DNA from: Gnetum montanum
Taxonomy: Eukaryota; Streptophyta; Gnetopsida; Gnetales; Gnetaceae
DNA: 64,000 nt
Reading direction: 5' to 3'
Assembly: GCA_015680685.1 (NCBI GenBank)
Contig: MNCI01004926.1
Span: 414,897 to 478,896, forward strand
How positions within the stretch are numbered: position 1 is the stretch's first letter; each line of letters begins with the position of its first letter. Both the position numbers and the translations under genes were made by a program. The notes under the pieces were generated by a model that worked only from the letters and a program-made list of their open reading frames with translations, did not search any database and was not told the DNA's origin. Below are positions 11,830-22,625 of this stretch, piece after piece.

Positions 11830-14800
11830 ATGTCTTCTTCTTCTTCTCATAAGAGCAACTCACCACCTAGGGATCATACAAAGAATAGTCGCAATCAAAA
11901 AAACATAACCTAAATCCACCAGTTCCTCAGCAATATAGGGTGGAATATACTCATCCCGATGAGTATATTCGCAATTTTACTTTTATCTTCCATCAAGATG
12001 AACAGCTGTAATGGAGAGATTTGCAAGGTAATATCGTATTACCTCTAGATCGATCAATCCCTAACATGCTCCTCTGTGCTTTGGCATAGATTGGCATGAT
12101 AGAATTATATGCTGAATACATTGTGGAAGACTTTGACATGAGGGATTATCATCCCACAGTAGCACAACGTATGAGGGACTCACGGAAGGAAAGCCAACAT
12201 ACCCTGTTGAAGGGCAAAGGCTGGCATGTCCTTAGTGAAATTGGAGATGGTGAACCACTTATAATGAGTTCTCTATCAAAAGATGTTTTCCCTCCTAACG
12301 ATAATGAGGAGGTGGGGTATCAAAACCTACAATCCACGATACACAACCCTAGTTCTGATCCTCGTGAATGCCAACTATTCACAGAGGGAACAACAACTCA
12401 TGATAAAGATGGGCACTTAGATCGTCATCACGATCGGGGCTGTAGCAGCCAAAGAGAAGGTAAGAAGCATAATCATGGCAATGGTTCTCCTTCTTCTTCT
12501 CCTTCATCTCATCACTCACCCTCTCCTTCCACATCTGGGCATAGCCACCATGAGCATAACGGTGAGGATAGAGGTAGACAAAACGAGAGACCTCGACGAG
12601 AAAGTCAAGAGAGAGGACAAGGGCATAAACGAAGGAAAATTAGGGAACAATGAAGACATCACAGGCGTCATGAAAGAGATGATCATGACAAGCTCCTACT
12701 TGCAACCCAAAGTATGCTCGATATAATAGAGGTTGTAAGAATTCCAACAAGGTAGCAAAAGGACAGTCAGATCAAACGCTTAGACATGAACAATATCCCA
12801 CACTTCGAAAGGGGATACAACTTAGATCTACATCATTTACAGGCATTCCACGATGTCTATGCCTTGCAGAACATAGAAAACGAGTGGCAAAAACTAAACT
12901 TGTTTCCTAGGACACTCAATAAGGAACCAAAGAGTTGGTACTAGTCCTTGGAACTGGAAACCATCAGGAGGTGGAGTACGATGTTAGAACTCTTCAACAA
13001 TAAGTATCAAACATACTCCAGAGTGTCTAACTTGCATAAGCAGATCCAAGGATGGAAGCAAGGTACTCATGAACCCTTGGATGCTGCCATGGGCCGCTAC
13101 TATGCATTGCTACATTGTTGCCCGGGCCATGGTTACGCATAGCGGGATCAACTTTGCCACATCGTAGATGGGCTAAGGTATGAAACTAGGAGAACCCTTG
13201 AGACTTATGCCCAACGAAGATTATCAGAACTTAGAGCCCATGAAATCCATAGACTGTTGGAACAAGTAGCCAAAGAATAAGGTGAGCTACGAAAAAGAGA
13301 AAGTGTAGAAAAATACAACCGTGATCCCTCCATTCGAAAGAAGGGAGTGAAATTTTGCGATGAAGAGGATGAGTCACCACTCGAAGAGTTGGTGAGCAGA
13401 AAAACCTTGTTAATTCAAAAACTAACAACCAAAGTATCGGCTAAGGTGGATCAATTTTTGGATTCCTTAGACTCCAGACTTGAAACTATCTTGAAAATCG
13501 TAGAGGAGTCTAAGGTGTAACAAAGTAGTGATAAGAACAAGACAAAGCGGAGAGATTTAGGCCCTGCACATAACAAGGGTAAAGGAAAAATTAATATCTC
13601 TGATGAGGTTGTGAATTCAGACACAAATGATGATGGTGGATGTGAGATCTACCATTATGACCATCCTACGGGATGTTGTCCAATCATCTCACATCTACAG
13701 GAGTTTGGGGTGTATGAACTTAATCCAAGACTTAACCAATGGCAAACACCCTGAAGGTTACCTTATCCTCAAGGTAACCCAAGGCAGTTCCACCAGCCAT
13801 TAACATACTATCCAAGTGGAACCCCACCACAACCCATCAGATAGCATCAGCAGTGGCAATACCCACAGTCATGGAGGATGCCACCGCCAACACAATAGTA
13901 CCCTTACCAATAGCCAGACCCATATGGATATTATGTGCAGTAGCTGGTTTCTCCAAGTGACTCTATGGGTCACACAACTCTCCAACGTTACTACCAAGTT
14001 TGGGAGTACTTAAGGAGGACTCCTTCTCCTTCGGGAAACATTTCACATTCATCCCATACTCTAACTCCATCCACGCCTCTTCCACCTGTAGTTCCCATAC
14101 AATGTGCTCCAACAATGTAAGGGGAACTCCCCACTCAACCGCAGCAACGTAACGCTGCAAGAGCTGTAAATATTCAACCTGCTGCTGGTTCTGGCAACTG
14201 TAAAAAGAGAAGACCTTTCTTCAGAACCAGAAGCTTAGACAAGTTCTCACAACAAGAAGCGGTTGAGCCTATGTAGACTCCTCCACCATCTAAAACTTTG
14301 GAGCACCCTTCAGTCCAACAACAGAGCTATACGCATACGATTATGTTAACGCATACCGTAATTGACTGGATCAAGGTAGGCCACCTTCCCAAGAAACTAT
14401 CTAACCCTAAGAGTCCCTAATCTATTTACAAATCATCAGGAACGAACCACATAAATCTCTTCTTGACTCAGGTTCCGGAGTCAACTTAATTTCATGAGAA
14501 ATGTATCAAGCCTGGAACCTGCCCTAACTTAAGAAGAGCAACATTCAACTAGAGCTTGCAAACTAGTCCATCACCATTCCCTTAGGATTGGTGGAGGACA
14601 TTGTTACCACTGTGTGTGATTGGTCCTACCTAGCTGCTTTCCTGGTGATTGAAGTTAACAGTGACAACGAGGGCTTCCCAATCATAATGGGAAGGCCATG
14701 GCTGAGTACAGTAGATGCGTACCTAGGGATCCACGATCTTTCCTTGTAGATATCTAAGATAAACATTTATGGAAATATCGAGAAGAAGAAAGTTCCATGC

Positions 14801-14880
14801 ATCACATACAGTGACTTAGAGGGTGATGACATGGAAGAATGCCCCACATCTCTTCCTTGTAATCGGTGTGCCCAAGAAAC
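11830..14880 (+). pseudogene. gag-protease of element 1, decayed
   Basis: The frame starts at ATG 11830 with a serine run and soon shifts. The next open part (12096-12653, 185 codons) ends in a histidine/serine/arginine-rich stretch. The Gag core follows at about 12780-13270: FERGYNLDL, then LFPRTL, SWY, RRWSTMLELFNNKYQ, and CPGHGYA. This matches Athila-like Gag, with W.SL, F...Y and CP.HG as landmarks. A degenerate zinc-knuckle region lies near 13640-13700. A proline/glutamine-rich linker leads to a protease-like end at 14340-14880 with IIMGRPWLST. Stops and shifts are numerous, so no protein is made. The better preserved homologue is at 28140-31101. Confidence 0.8.
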
Positions 14881-15183
14881 AAAAATTCAAAGGTGCCTGT
14901 ATGTAGCAACCACACTAGTAGTAGACACCCCGTGGTTGACAGCTACTAGAAAGAGCAACCCAATATGCATGGAACAACTCATGTCAACAACAAATGCATA
15001 GACACATTGAAATATGAGCGTCGCCAACTTCCACCCCTTAATCTAAGAACATCAGTGGAGAGAAGTTGGGCACTTCTAAAAAATTCAAATAGATGTTCCT
15101 TATTTCAAATCTCTCCCTTGTAGTTTAGTCATGGGGGAGATGGCCATCTATGCTAATCATTTGGGGGCCCTCAGTTCTTTTTA

Positions 15184-15433
15184 GTTTTTGTTTTACCCAT
15201 TTTTTTTTACATATTTTTGTTTTACACATTTTTGTTTTACAAGTTTTTGTTTTACACATTTTTGTTTTACATGTTTTTGTCTTACACATTTTTGTTTTAC
15301 AACTTTCTTTAACTTTTCTTGTTTTTGTTTTACAAATTTTTTTAAATTTTCTTATTTTTGTTTTACAAATTTCTTTAACTTTTCTAGTTTTTGTTTTACA
15401 CATTTCTTTATCTTTTCTTGTTTTTGTTTTTCA
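15184..15433 (+). repeat. Tandem array of a 15-bp unit (tttttgttttacaca)
   Basis: About eight near-perfect 15-bp units run from about 15190 to 15305. They then grade into 36-45-bp variants that insert taactttctt-like stretches, up to about 15433. Open frames on both strands through it (for example a lysine/threonine/cysteine repeat on the minus strand) are by-products of the repeat. A gt-rich microsatellite follows at 15459-15480. The array sits between the protease end and the conserved 3' non-coding block. AT-rich low-complexity runs occupy the corresponding place in elements 3 and 4 (about 41695-41820 and 52550-52650). Confidence 0.85.
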
Positions 15434-15439
15434 ACATCA

Positions 15440-16825
15440 TTATACTTTTTCATTTTTTGTGTGTGTTTGTGTGTGTGTTCTCCACCTTGTAAGTTTGTCA
15501 TCCAATACATGTTCTTCATGATGGTATGAACTATTTTCATGTTGATTGCTAATGTTTGGTTTTTACCTTTAAGTCATGATGTTGATACTAAGGTATGTTT
15601 CTTTTGATATGGTAGGAAATGAGTCCACTTCATCCATTCATCCACAAGTCTATGGTCTCTCATGGCTTGGAAATGTACAGTCCCTTTCTAATAAGAACTC
15701 TAATGAATCAGTGATTGGGTATCTCTCAAAGTAAGGAAGGAATCAAGGATTGAAAAGGGTGTGACTTCAAGGGAACTTGATGCATTTGTGTTGGCCGTTC
15801 TCTTGGGTGCTTGGATGTTTTCTTCTTGAGTTTTCTTACTGTTCCGATGTTACCCAATTATCGGAAGCTGAGTCAATAAAAATAAGAAATCTTTGCATGG
15901 TGTGGTTCTCATGCATAAAAATATAAAACAAACAAAAATAAAGTGAGAATTTAAAGCACACCCCTTAGAAAAAATAATCCCTTGGACTAAGGCCCTTCTT
16001 GCTTCCCATTCTCTCCTCATTTGTTTTGTCAAAATGGTGGTGGCTCTTGAAGAAGGAATTCTTGTTACTTCAAGAGGATGGATTGACCAAATGCATTGAT
16101 GCGAAGTCACTGGATGTGGTTTGTTTGAGGCCTGAGTTGGAATGAGATTTACCAAGTCACTTTAACCATGCAATACACAAGGGGCTGTACACCACGTTAT
16201 TCTTGGGATTCCATCCCATTCTCTTCTCTCCATCCTTCTCTCCATTGTTCAACTCATTGCCGGTGGTATCATTAGTATATATTTTGGTAGATGCATTGTT
16301 TTCTTTTTGGTAAATTCTTGTGGTTAAGACTTTAACTCTTGTTCTAAATGACATTCCCAGAGCCTACGGACTCTTTGAATGTGGGTTTGTCAGGGCATTA
16401 AGGGCATGAGCCTGCTTTGGGGAGGACCCACTGACATTCCTATTTGATGCACCAGTTAACTTCTTCTCCCTAACTTTTTTGCAATTAATTTTATTTTTTT
16501 CATTTCCATCTTGACATCCATTTCATCAATGCTATAGTTGTCTCTTTTTTCTCATCTTTATTATTCCTTTTCTTTCTCCATTATAATGCTACCAGAGGTT
16601 CACGATTAGTCATGGGGGTATGGGGCCTGATTTTTTTAATTTTCTCCTAGCCCCGATTTTTTTGATTTTTTCCTAACCCCTACACCTTCGGTAGTCACCA
16701 TTAATACATCTCCAGATCCACAATCAGCCATACCACAACCCAGCCAATTGGACTTACACCGAAGCAAGCTATTAAATCCATTGAAATTCATTTACCCTTG
16801 CTAATATAAGGTTGTGTTGTGTGTG
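15440..16825 (+). other. Non-coding internal region of element 1 with blocks shared with elements 3 and 4
   Basis: No credible frame. Two short blocks recur in elements 3 and 4 (opposite strand there): gggtgtgacttcaaggg-like at about 15757-15780, and a block around cctgctttggggaggaccc at about 16405-16435. Shared non-coding blocks across otherwise different elements suggest a function in the RNA, such as packaging or splicing, or simply common descent. Confidence 0.6.
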
Positions 16826-16828
16826 CAG

Positions 16829-17053
16829 ATGGCAATCATACAACAATGGAAGGGATCTAGAAGGAAAACTTGGAATGGAGTAGCACTGAAGTAGCTATGC
16901 AAGGAGCAAGATCGATGGTGCGCTTATCGATGGACAACAAAAGGTGCAATCTTGGTGTTGGCGACAGCGACACTTCTTTCTCTTCTCTTTGCTCTCAGCT
17001 GCCAAGTGAGGCCTGATGTCAATGTAATAAGGTATTCACCCTTGTTATCATGA
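16829..17053 (+). pseudogene. Small single-pass membrane protein frame in the env position
   Basis: ATG 16829 to TGA 17053 gives 75 codons broken only by one TAG at codon 22. The first third is basic and tryptophan-containing. After RWTTK comes a hydrophobic run (GAILVLATATLLSLLFAL), then SCQVRPD. That is the form of a signal-anchor or single transmembrane segment. It lies downstream of gag-protease and upstream of the polypurine tract, where Athila-type elements place an env-like ORF. Immediately 5' of the ATG is a pyrimidine/gt-rich run ending in gtgcag, which looks like a splice acceptor. I do not recognise a family. It could also be a captured host exon. Confidence 0.45.
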
Positions 17054-17181
17054 ACACCAATTTTTTTGTGTCTTGTAATGATGATCCGTTCACATGTCAT
17101 CCCATTAGTTTCCTTTGAGTCAATAATCCCATACCTTCTCGAAATTATTGTAAGGAACTCAAGGACGAGTTTCCATTTAGT

Positions 17182-17191
17182 CATGGGGGTA
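17182..17191 (+). promoter_or_regulatory. Polypurine tract of element 1
   Basis: catgggggta abuts the 3' LTR. The upstream 30 bases (gacgagtttccatttagt) match the corresponding site of elements 4 and 5, where the tract also abuts TGATG. It would prime plus-strand synthesis. Confidence 0.7.
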
Positions 17192-18003
17192 TGATGGGAT
17201 GCGATATTGCATGGGCCGTGATATCGTGTATTCCCCTGTGATATCACGTACGCAATATCGCAGTGCGCCATCATATCTATAAATAAGAGGTGGCACTCCC
17301 TTGTTTCCTAATCGAGGCCTAGACCATAACGAAACTCTGGCAGTTTTTCCACTCCAGAGATAGATTAATTTCCATGTGCTTGTAGTAGGAGTCCTAAAGT
17401 GAATGAATCTTTATTCGAGCAAACATTGTACTTGAACACAAGTTTGTGTACGGCAATAAAGACAAGCTTCTTGGATAAACCTTGCAGTGCATGGAATAGG
17501 CTAATTAGGAATTTATTTACTATTATTTATTACTTGTCATTTAAATGCTTTATTAAGAATTAATTCTCTCTCAACCCTTCTCTCCTAGTTAAGTGCCTCA
17601 GTACAACCGCTTCGAGCATGTGCGTTACGTGTGGTGATCCCAGCAACAACTAGCATTTGGTAGCCACGGTTGCATCGGTTTAGGATGTGTACGGTAAGTG
17701 GGAACGGATGCTGACGCTAGGTTAATTTAGACTTAGTTAGTTAGTTAAAGTTAGCAATTAGTCTCTCAACCCTTCACCTCACTAGCATAGGAGATAAAAT
17801 CGAAAAAGACATAGAAATCATATACCTCAAACTTACTTAACCATACATCGTGAAAAATACAAGTAAGTCTGGGAAGGCAACGAATAATTAACCTTAAGTG
17901 TTCCATGAGGCGTGTAGGCACTTAGTCTGCAGTGTTCAACCAGATCACGTGTGTTATGCTCATATTCGTATGGTTGAGTGTAGGGGTACCTCGCCACTCA
18001 TCA
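17192..18003 (+). repeat. Second LTR of element 1 (type A)
   Basis: 812 bp, clearly homologous to 10829-11685 along its whole length, with a shorter GATATC array at the start (17192-17265). TATA box at about 17277-17285. Ends CACTCATCA. Confidence 0.9.
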
Positions 18004-18004
18004 T

Positions 18005-18303
18005 TGGCACCGTTGTCGAGGACTAAGTGTTTGTGCGCTAAGTAGAACATAAGAGATCATTCACATCGTTGGGAGCTTAAACAGACCTTAGGTTAATTTA
18101 ACAAAAAAAATTATAACGGTTAATCAGCACACCGAATAAGACACAATTTCTTCTTCTTCTTCTCATAAGAGCAACTCACCACCTAGGGATCATACAAAGA
18201 ACAGTCGGCAATAAAAAACACATACCCTAAATCCGCCAGTTCCTCAGCAATATAGGGTCGAATATACTCATCCCGATGAGTATATTCCCAATTTTACTCT
18301 TCT
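18005..18303 (+). mobile_element. Second primer-binding site and leader: partial tandem copy of element 1
   Basis: After the second LTR there is a primer-binding site (18005-18022, tggcaccgttgtcgagga) and 280 bp closely matching the leader and gag start at 11705-11985. The match stops near 18303. The gag ATG is changed to ATT here. The arrangement is LTR-internal-LTR-internal(partial), as produced by unequal recombination between copies or tandem integration followed by truncation. Confidence 0.85.
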
Positions 18304-20003
18304 TTTAGTGGGAAAAATGGCTAGAATAAACATACATATAAAAATCAAACATGGCATATGCATCATAACAAAGCCAAATGTATAAGAGGTCAACAAAATA
18401 AAAACCTATAATAATAAAATATATTTCTTGGATTGTGATTACTTTGACCTGAAGGGAAACCCTATTTTCATCAATACCCCAACCAATAACATCATCACCA
18501 TAAAAGCTTCAAAATCCCAAGAATACTAGTTGTAAATCAAAACCAAGAGAATAATTTAATAATTTTTATACCTCAAATAAATCAAAAATATCATTTTGAG
18601 TCCATCCAAGATAAAAATCAAGCCAAAATTTGGCACAAAAAAACTAGATCATACATCCTATTCAATTACTAAAAAATGACAAGACTAAATAAAGTCATTG
18701 GATTGAATATTAAGAAGATCCCAAAAAATAAATATGAAAAATGTATTCAAGGAAAATAAACTAATTCATCCCATACCACTAAAATGAAAAAGATGAAACA
18801 AGTCTCTAGAATTTATTCATATGGACTTCCTTAGTTTTATTTCCATCTAATTAATTGAAGGACCAAACTACATTTTTGTAACAATGCATGATTATTCAAG
18901 ATATGTAATACTTTGATGTTTATAACTTGGAATATTTTCTTTGTTATCTATTATTATGATTATTCTTGAAGTATAATGGTATATTTTGTTTTATGGTACC
19001 TTGTTAATGTATGTTAATAAACCTTCTTTTATGTTATTGAGGCTTAAACTTGAGATCTCCTAATTATTATATATCTTAAGATATGCAATCTTAACCCTTT
19101 TTATTACATGTGATACTTTAATATTTTTATATTCTTTTATCTCTTATTTTTAATTTGGTTTATTTTGTGACCATCTTTACTAATTCTTATTTCTCTTAAG
19201 TTAGACAGGCTTGAAGGATAGTGGTGGTCCACTACTAGTACTTTATCAATGTTTAAAATTATGTTTTTTATATTTTATTTTATTATATAAAGTAATAATA
19301 TGGTTATGAGACATGTTAATGAATATTTGGTATTTATTTTACTTATTTTTTTATTTTATCATGAAACTCATTCTTGGACATGTGACTCATTATAGTACTT
19401 TCTTAGTAACTTTGACTTATTAGTTAACCATTAGATCCTTTTGTGGATACATGTTATATTATTTTTTGCAAATAATTATTTTTTTTATTTTTAAAGTTTT
19501 TCAAATCATACCTTTTATACCTATAAATACTTGGCAACACTGGCTCTCTTGACATCTCTCTTTCATTCTCTTACACCTAACTATGCTTGGGAGATCTCTT
19601 GGAAATTTCTAGATCTAAAATCATTATTGCTCAGTGAAGCTTTGATCTCAATTGATATCTTAAGGTAAAAAAACAATTGTTAATTCCATCAATTCTGAAA
19701 AGTAGCTTACTTTCTTATGCATGATTTTTTTATGATGATTTATATTGTTGGTCTAATTGCATGTGTTATCGATCTAATCATAGTTTTGATGATCAATCCA
19801 TAATTAACCATTTTCATGACTTTCCACTTTGCATTTTGATTTGATATTTCCATTGTTCAATCTCCTCTTGGTAGCAATGCTGGCAATGTTATCTCCAAAT
19901 AATAAAACTTATGACATTATGTTTTTCAACATAATGCATTGCCCTTGGCATCAAGTAGAAATGACACATTCAAATTGTGGATTGAAAACTTATAAGGGAG
20001 GTT
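18304..20003 (+). other. AT-rich DNA with a copia integrase fragment at about 18795-18925
   Basis: Most of this stretch shows nothing. At about 18795-18925 the plus strand reads IHMDFLSFISI...IEGPNYIFVTMHDYSRYV, resembling the start of a copia integrase core (family form LELIHSDI...GG..YF....DDYSRY), with the first catalytic aspartate plausible. The frame is lost on both sides. Nothing else is recognised up to the copia LTR at 20004. Confidence 0.45.
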
Positions 20004-21080
20004 GAATAAGTTCCCCAAATAAAATCACTACAGTCACCAGAATCAAAAGAAAATTTTATCTGGTTCCCCAACTTGGGTAGTCCACACTTGGAGGGTAAAA
20101 TCTGTGCACACCTTCAAACTTTTTTGCTTCAAAAATATGATTTGAAGGGCACCACAACCTTTACAAGATTTGAGCTCCTCTCCTAAGTGTTTCATCGCTA
20201 TAAAACCACTCAATTCCACAAGGTCCCAATAATATTAAAATGTATTTTAAAGGATCCCACAACCTTTCCAAAATGTGAGCTCCATACCATAGTATTTTAT
20301 CTCTGCAAAACCACTCAACCTCACAAGGTCTTAACAAGCTCAATGAAGATGCCTTCCTATAAGAAGCACATCAACCCCATAGGGCTATAGAGAAATAAAG
20401 AAGAAGATCAAGGAAAGAGTGTATTTTTATTTACAAAGTCCTTGCAATCAAAGCTCACTACATACAATACATACAAATGATGAATCAATGAAGAAAAAAA
20501 CTAAATTCTTTTGAGTAGCTAAGGATAGATCTTTTAATGAATAGTACTTACACATTTCCCAAGAATTTTACTTAGTCTTATATCCTTTGAGTTTCCAAAA
20601 ACTCCGTGTAATTCATGTAATGACTATTAAATAGCTAGTTTGGATGTCTACTTCAAAGATGAGATGTCTATCTACAAACAGCCTCAATTTAGAAGAGACA
20701 TCTATTTGGAAATATAGACATCTACAATTAGACATCTATCCATAGATGTCTATCTCAGGAGGTAGTCATCTATTGTCAAATTGAGACATCTACTTTACAA
20801 GACCATTTTTAATTCTAGATCATTCCTTTTTCATTTGGCATCTCGTTAGTCCTTAGAACATTTTCATTTGGCTTGTAGACTCTATTTGAATTCTAGCTCT
20901 CATCATTTCTTCTCAACTCTCATAATGACATCTTGACATAGCTCTCATTCTAGCTCAGCTCTTCTTTTGAATTCTTAGCACTATTTGCTTCTTCTTGGTC
21001 CTATAAGACTACAAGCACAAACACATTTCTAAATTTTTCATTCTCTAAGGTTTTGACATACCAAAAGGTCAAAAATCTTC
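20004..21080 (-). repeat. Copia LTR copy 1
   Basis: This is one of three copies of the same long repeat. It matches 25432-26358 in the same orientation and about 21830-22562 inverted. It carries two imperfect tandem units of about 104 bp (20154-20257 and 20258-20360; each begins with a cacaacctttac-like segment and has a caaaaccactcaa-like middle). It also has a cluster of AGACATCTA and TAGATGTCT motifs at 20650-20790. The orientation is inferred from the minus-strand gag at 25439. The low-coordinate end reads tgaataagttcccc, the complement of a typical copia LTR end (...acttattca). Confidence 0.65.
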
Positions 21081-21830
21081 TCCTTTTTGGTGATATCCAA
21101 AATTCAAGAAAATGGGTTAGTACATTCCATATTCTATATATAAATTATATGATAAAAAATAAAAGCATTTTAGATGTATACATAAATTCCAATGATGGTA
21201 GAGGGTATTTTTGAAATAAGGATATAAAGGCATAAATCAATGAGTCCAAATCACATGAATCCATAAGAAAAACTAGAACCTTCAAGAGCTAACTATAAAT
21301 TATCCATCATATGAAATCCAAGCATAACATATAAATCCAACATATAAAGCCAAAAACTCTCCTCCTTTCTAGACATCACCCAAAAAGTGGAGTGAGAGAT
21401 GAAGCCCCTCTAGTCACTGATCTTAGTGGCATTAACTTCATCAGAGTTAAATACTACACTGGTGGACATATAAGTCTTCTCATCATCATCGTCACTATTA
21501 GTGTTGGTGCTAGACACATGCTGCTCATCATCATCATCGTCACTATTAGTGTTGGTGCTAGACACATGCTACTCATCATCATCATCTAAGGATGAAACTA
21601 TGAATGGAGCTCTAATGGGACATAGCTTCATTCAAACCTGAGATGTTGTGGGTGAATGAGATGAAGCCTATTAAGAAGATGAGGAAGTACCCTTTCTTTG
21701 GTATATAATGGGATCAGATAATCTCCACTAAGATGTGGTTTCAAAGATCAAAATATCATAATTCATCTCTAAGAAGCAGAAGACATCTTCACCTAGGTTG
21801 AGTGGATTTAGAAAACATGTCTTCCAAAAA
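21081..21830 (-). pseudogene. Fragment with an acidic 16-residue tandem repeat
   Basis: Read on the minus strand, a 48-bp unit occurs twice in tandem (21539-21586 and 21491-21538), in frame, as a 16-residue unit of the form HVSSTNTNSDDDDEQ plus one residue. A third D-run follows. The surrounding minus frame is short and has stops. It lies between copia LTR copies and may be the acidic linker between integrase and RT or another part of a copia polyprotein, but no catalytic motif confirms this. The plus-strand frame here is the antisense shadow. Confidence 0.45.
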
Positions 21831-22562
21831 TAGAAGATGTCTTCTTTTTAGAGAAGGTATCTCCATAGAGATGTCTCAATTTCAGAGGAGATGTCTCCCT
21901 AGAATTAAATTCAATTTCATAGAGACACCCCAATCTCAAAGGATATGTCTACACTAGCTATTAGATAGTCGTTGCATGAATTCCAAGTGATTTTGGAATC
22001 TCTGAGGCTATAAGAAGACTTCATTCTCTTGCGTATTATGCAAGTGTTGTGCATGAATTGTCACTATCAAAGTAATCATTTTATATTATACTTGTGTACT
22101 TAACTTGTAAAATCATTTGCTTAATTGATTGTAGAATTGTGCTTCAAAGTACAAGGACCTATAATTTAACTTACATTCTTTCCTTGTGATTTTTCTCTCT
22201 CTTGTTGCCTTGTTGGGGTTGATGTACCTTTTGCAAGAAGGCATCGTAATTGAGCTTGGATCCTACAAGATTGAGTGTTTGTCCAATGTTAAAACACTCT
22301 AGAGTAGAGCTCAATTTGTAAAGGTTGTGGGATCCTTGAAACCACATTCAAGGATGAGTGGTTTTGCAGTGATGAAACACTCCAAAGCAAAGCTTAGAGC
22401 TTGTACAGGGTGTGGTATCCTTCAAACTACATTTTAGAGAAAAAAAATTCAGAGGTTTGCAAGGAATCTACCCTCTGAGTGTGGACTACCCAAGTTGGGG
22501 AACCATGTTAAATTTGGATATGATTTTTGTGGCTATTTAATTTTGTTTTGGGAAACTTATTC
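21830..22562 (+). repeat. Copia LTR copy 2, inverted
   Basis: Complementary to copy 1. For example, the block tggactacccaagttgggga near 22483-22502 and the end gggaaacttattca match the complement of 20004-20100. It therefore belongs to a copia copy in the opposite orientation to copies 1 and 3. It is followed by cacacaccccctg and then the C run, where copia elements commonly have a C-rich bridge to the primer-binding site. Confidence 0.6.
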
Positions 22563-22576
22563 ACACACACCCCCTG

Positions 22577-22600
22577 CCCCCCCCCCCCCCCCCCCCCCCC
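22577..22600. repeat. 24-base C homopolymer
   Basis: An uninterrupted run of 24 C preceded by cacacaccccctg. The position, just past a copia LTR end, normally has 6-8 C. The length may be a true slippage expansion or a sequencing or assembly artefact. Confidence 0.8.
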
Positions 22601-22625
22601 AACTTTCTCAATTCTTAATCCTAAA

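Larger units (their letters stand above)
10829..18003 (+). mobile_element. Element 1: gypsy-like non-autonomous LTR retrotransposon (gag-protease, no RT)
   Basis: Two related LTRs (10829-11685 and 17192-18003) bound a 5.5 kb internal region. Order: primer-binding site, gag-protease frame, a 15-bp tandem array, conserved non-coding DNA, a small membrane-protein frame and a polypurine tract. No RT, RNase H or integrase motif is found, and there is too little room for them. The element therefore fits the class of gag-bearing non-autonomous LTR elements (TR-GAG or LARD-like). The 5 bp left of it are acaag. The right side runs into a second internal copy instead of a matching duplication. Confidence 0.85.

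Noticed and set aside
12475-12726. Leucine-rich plus frame suggesting a membrane protein
   Set aside because: Alternate frame of the Ser/His/Arg-rich Gag segment at 12096-12653; the equivalent alternate frame is seen at 30586-30206.
15125-15540. Frames on both strands encoding KTK/CKT-like or FVLHIF-like repeats
   Set aside because: They are by-products of the 15-bp tandem array; all frames through it are open and none is conserved.
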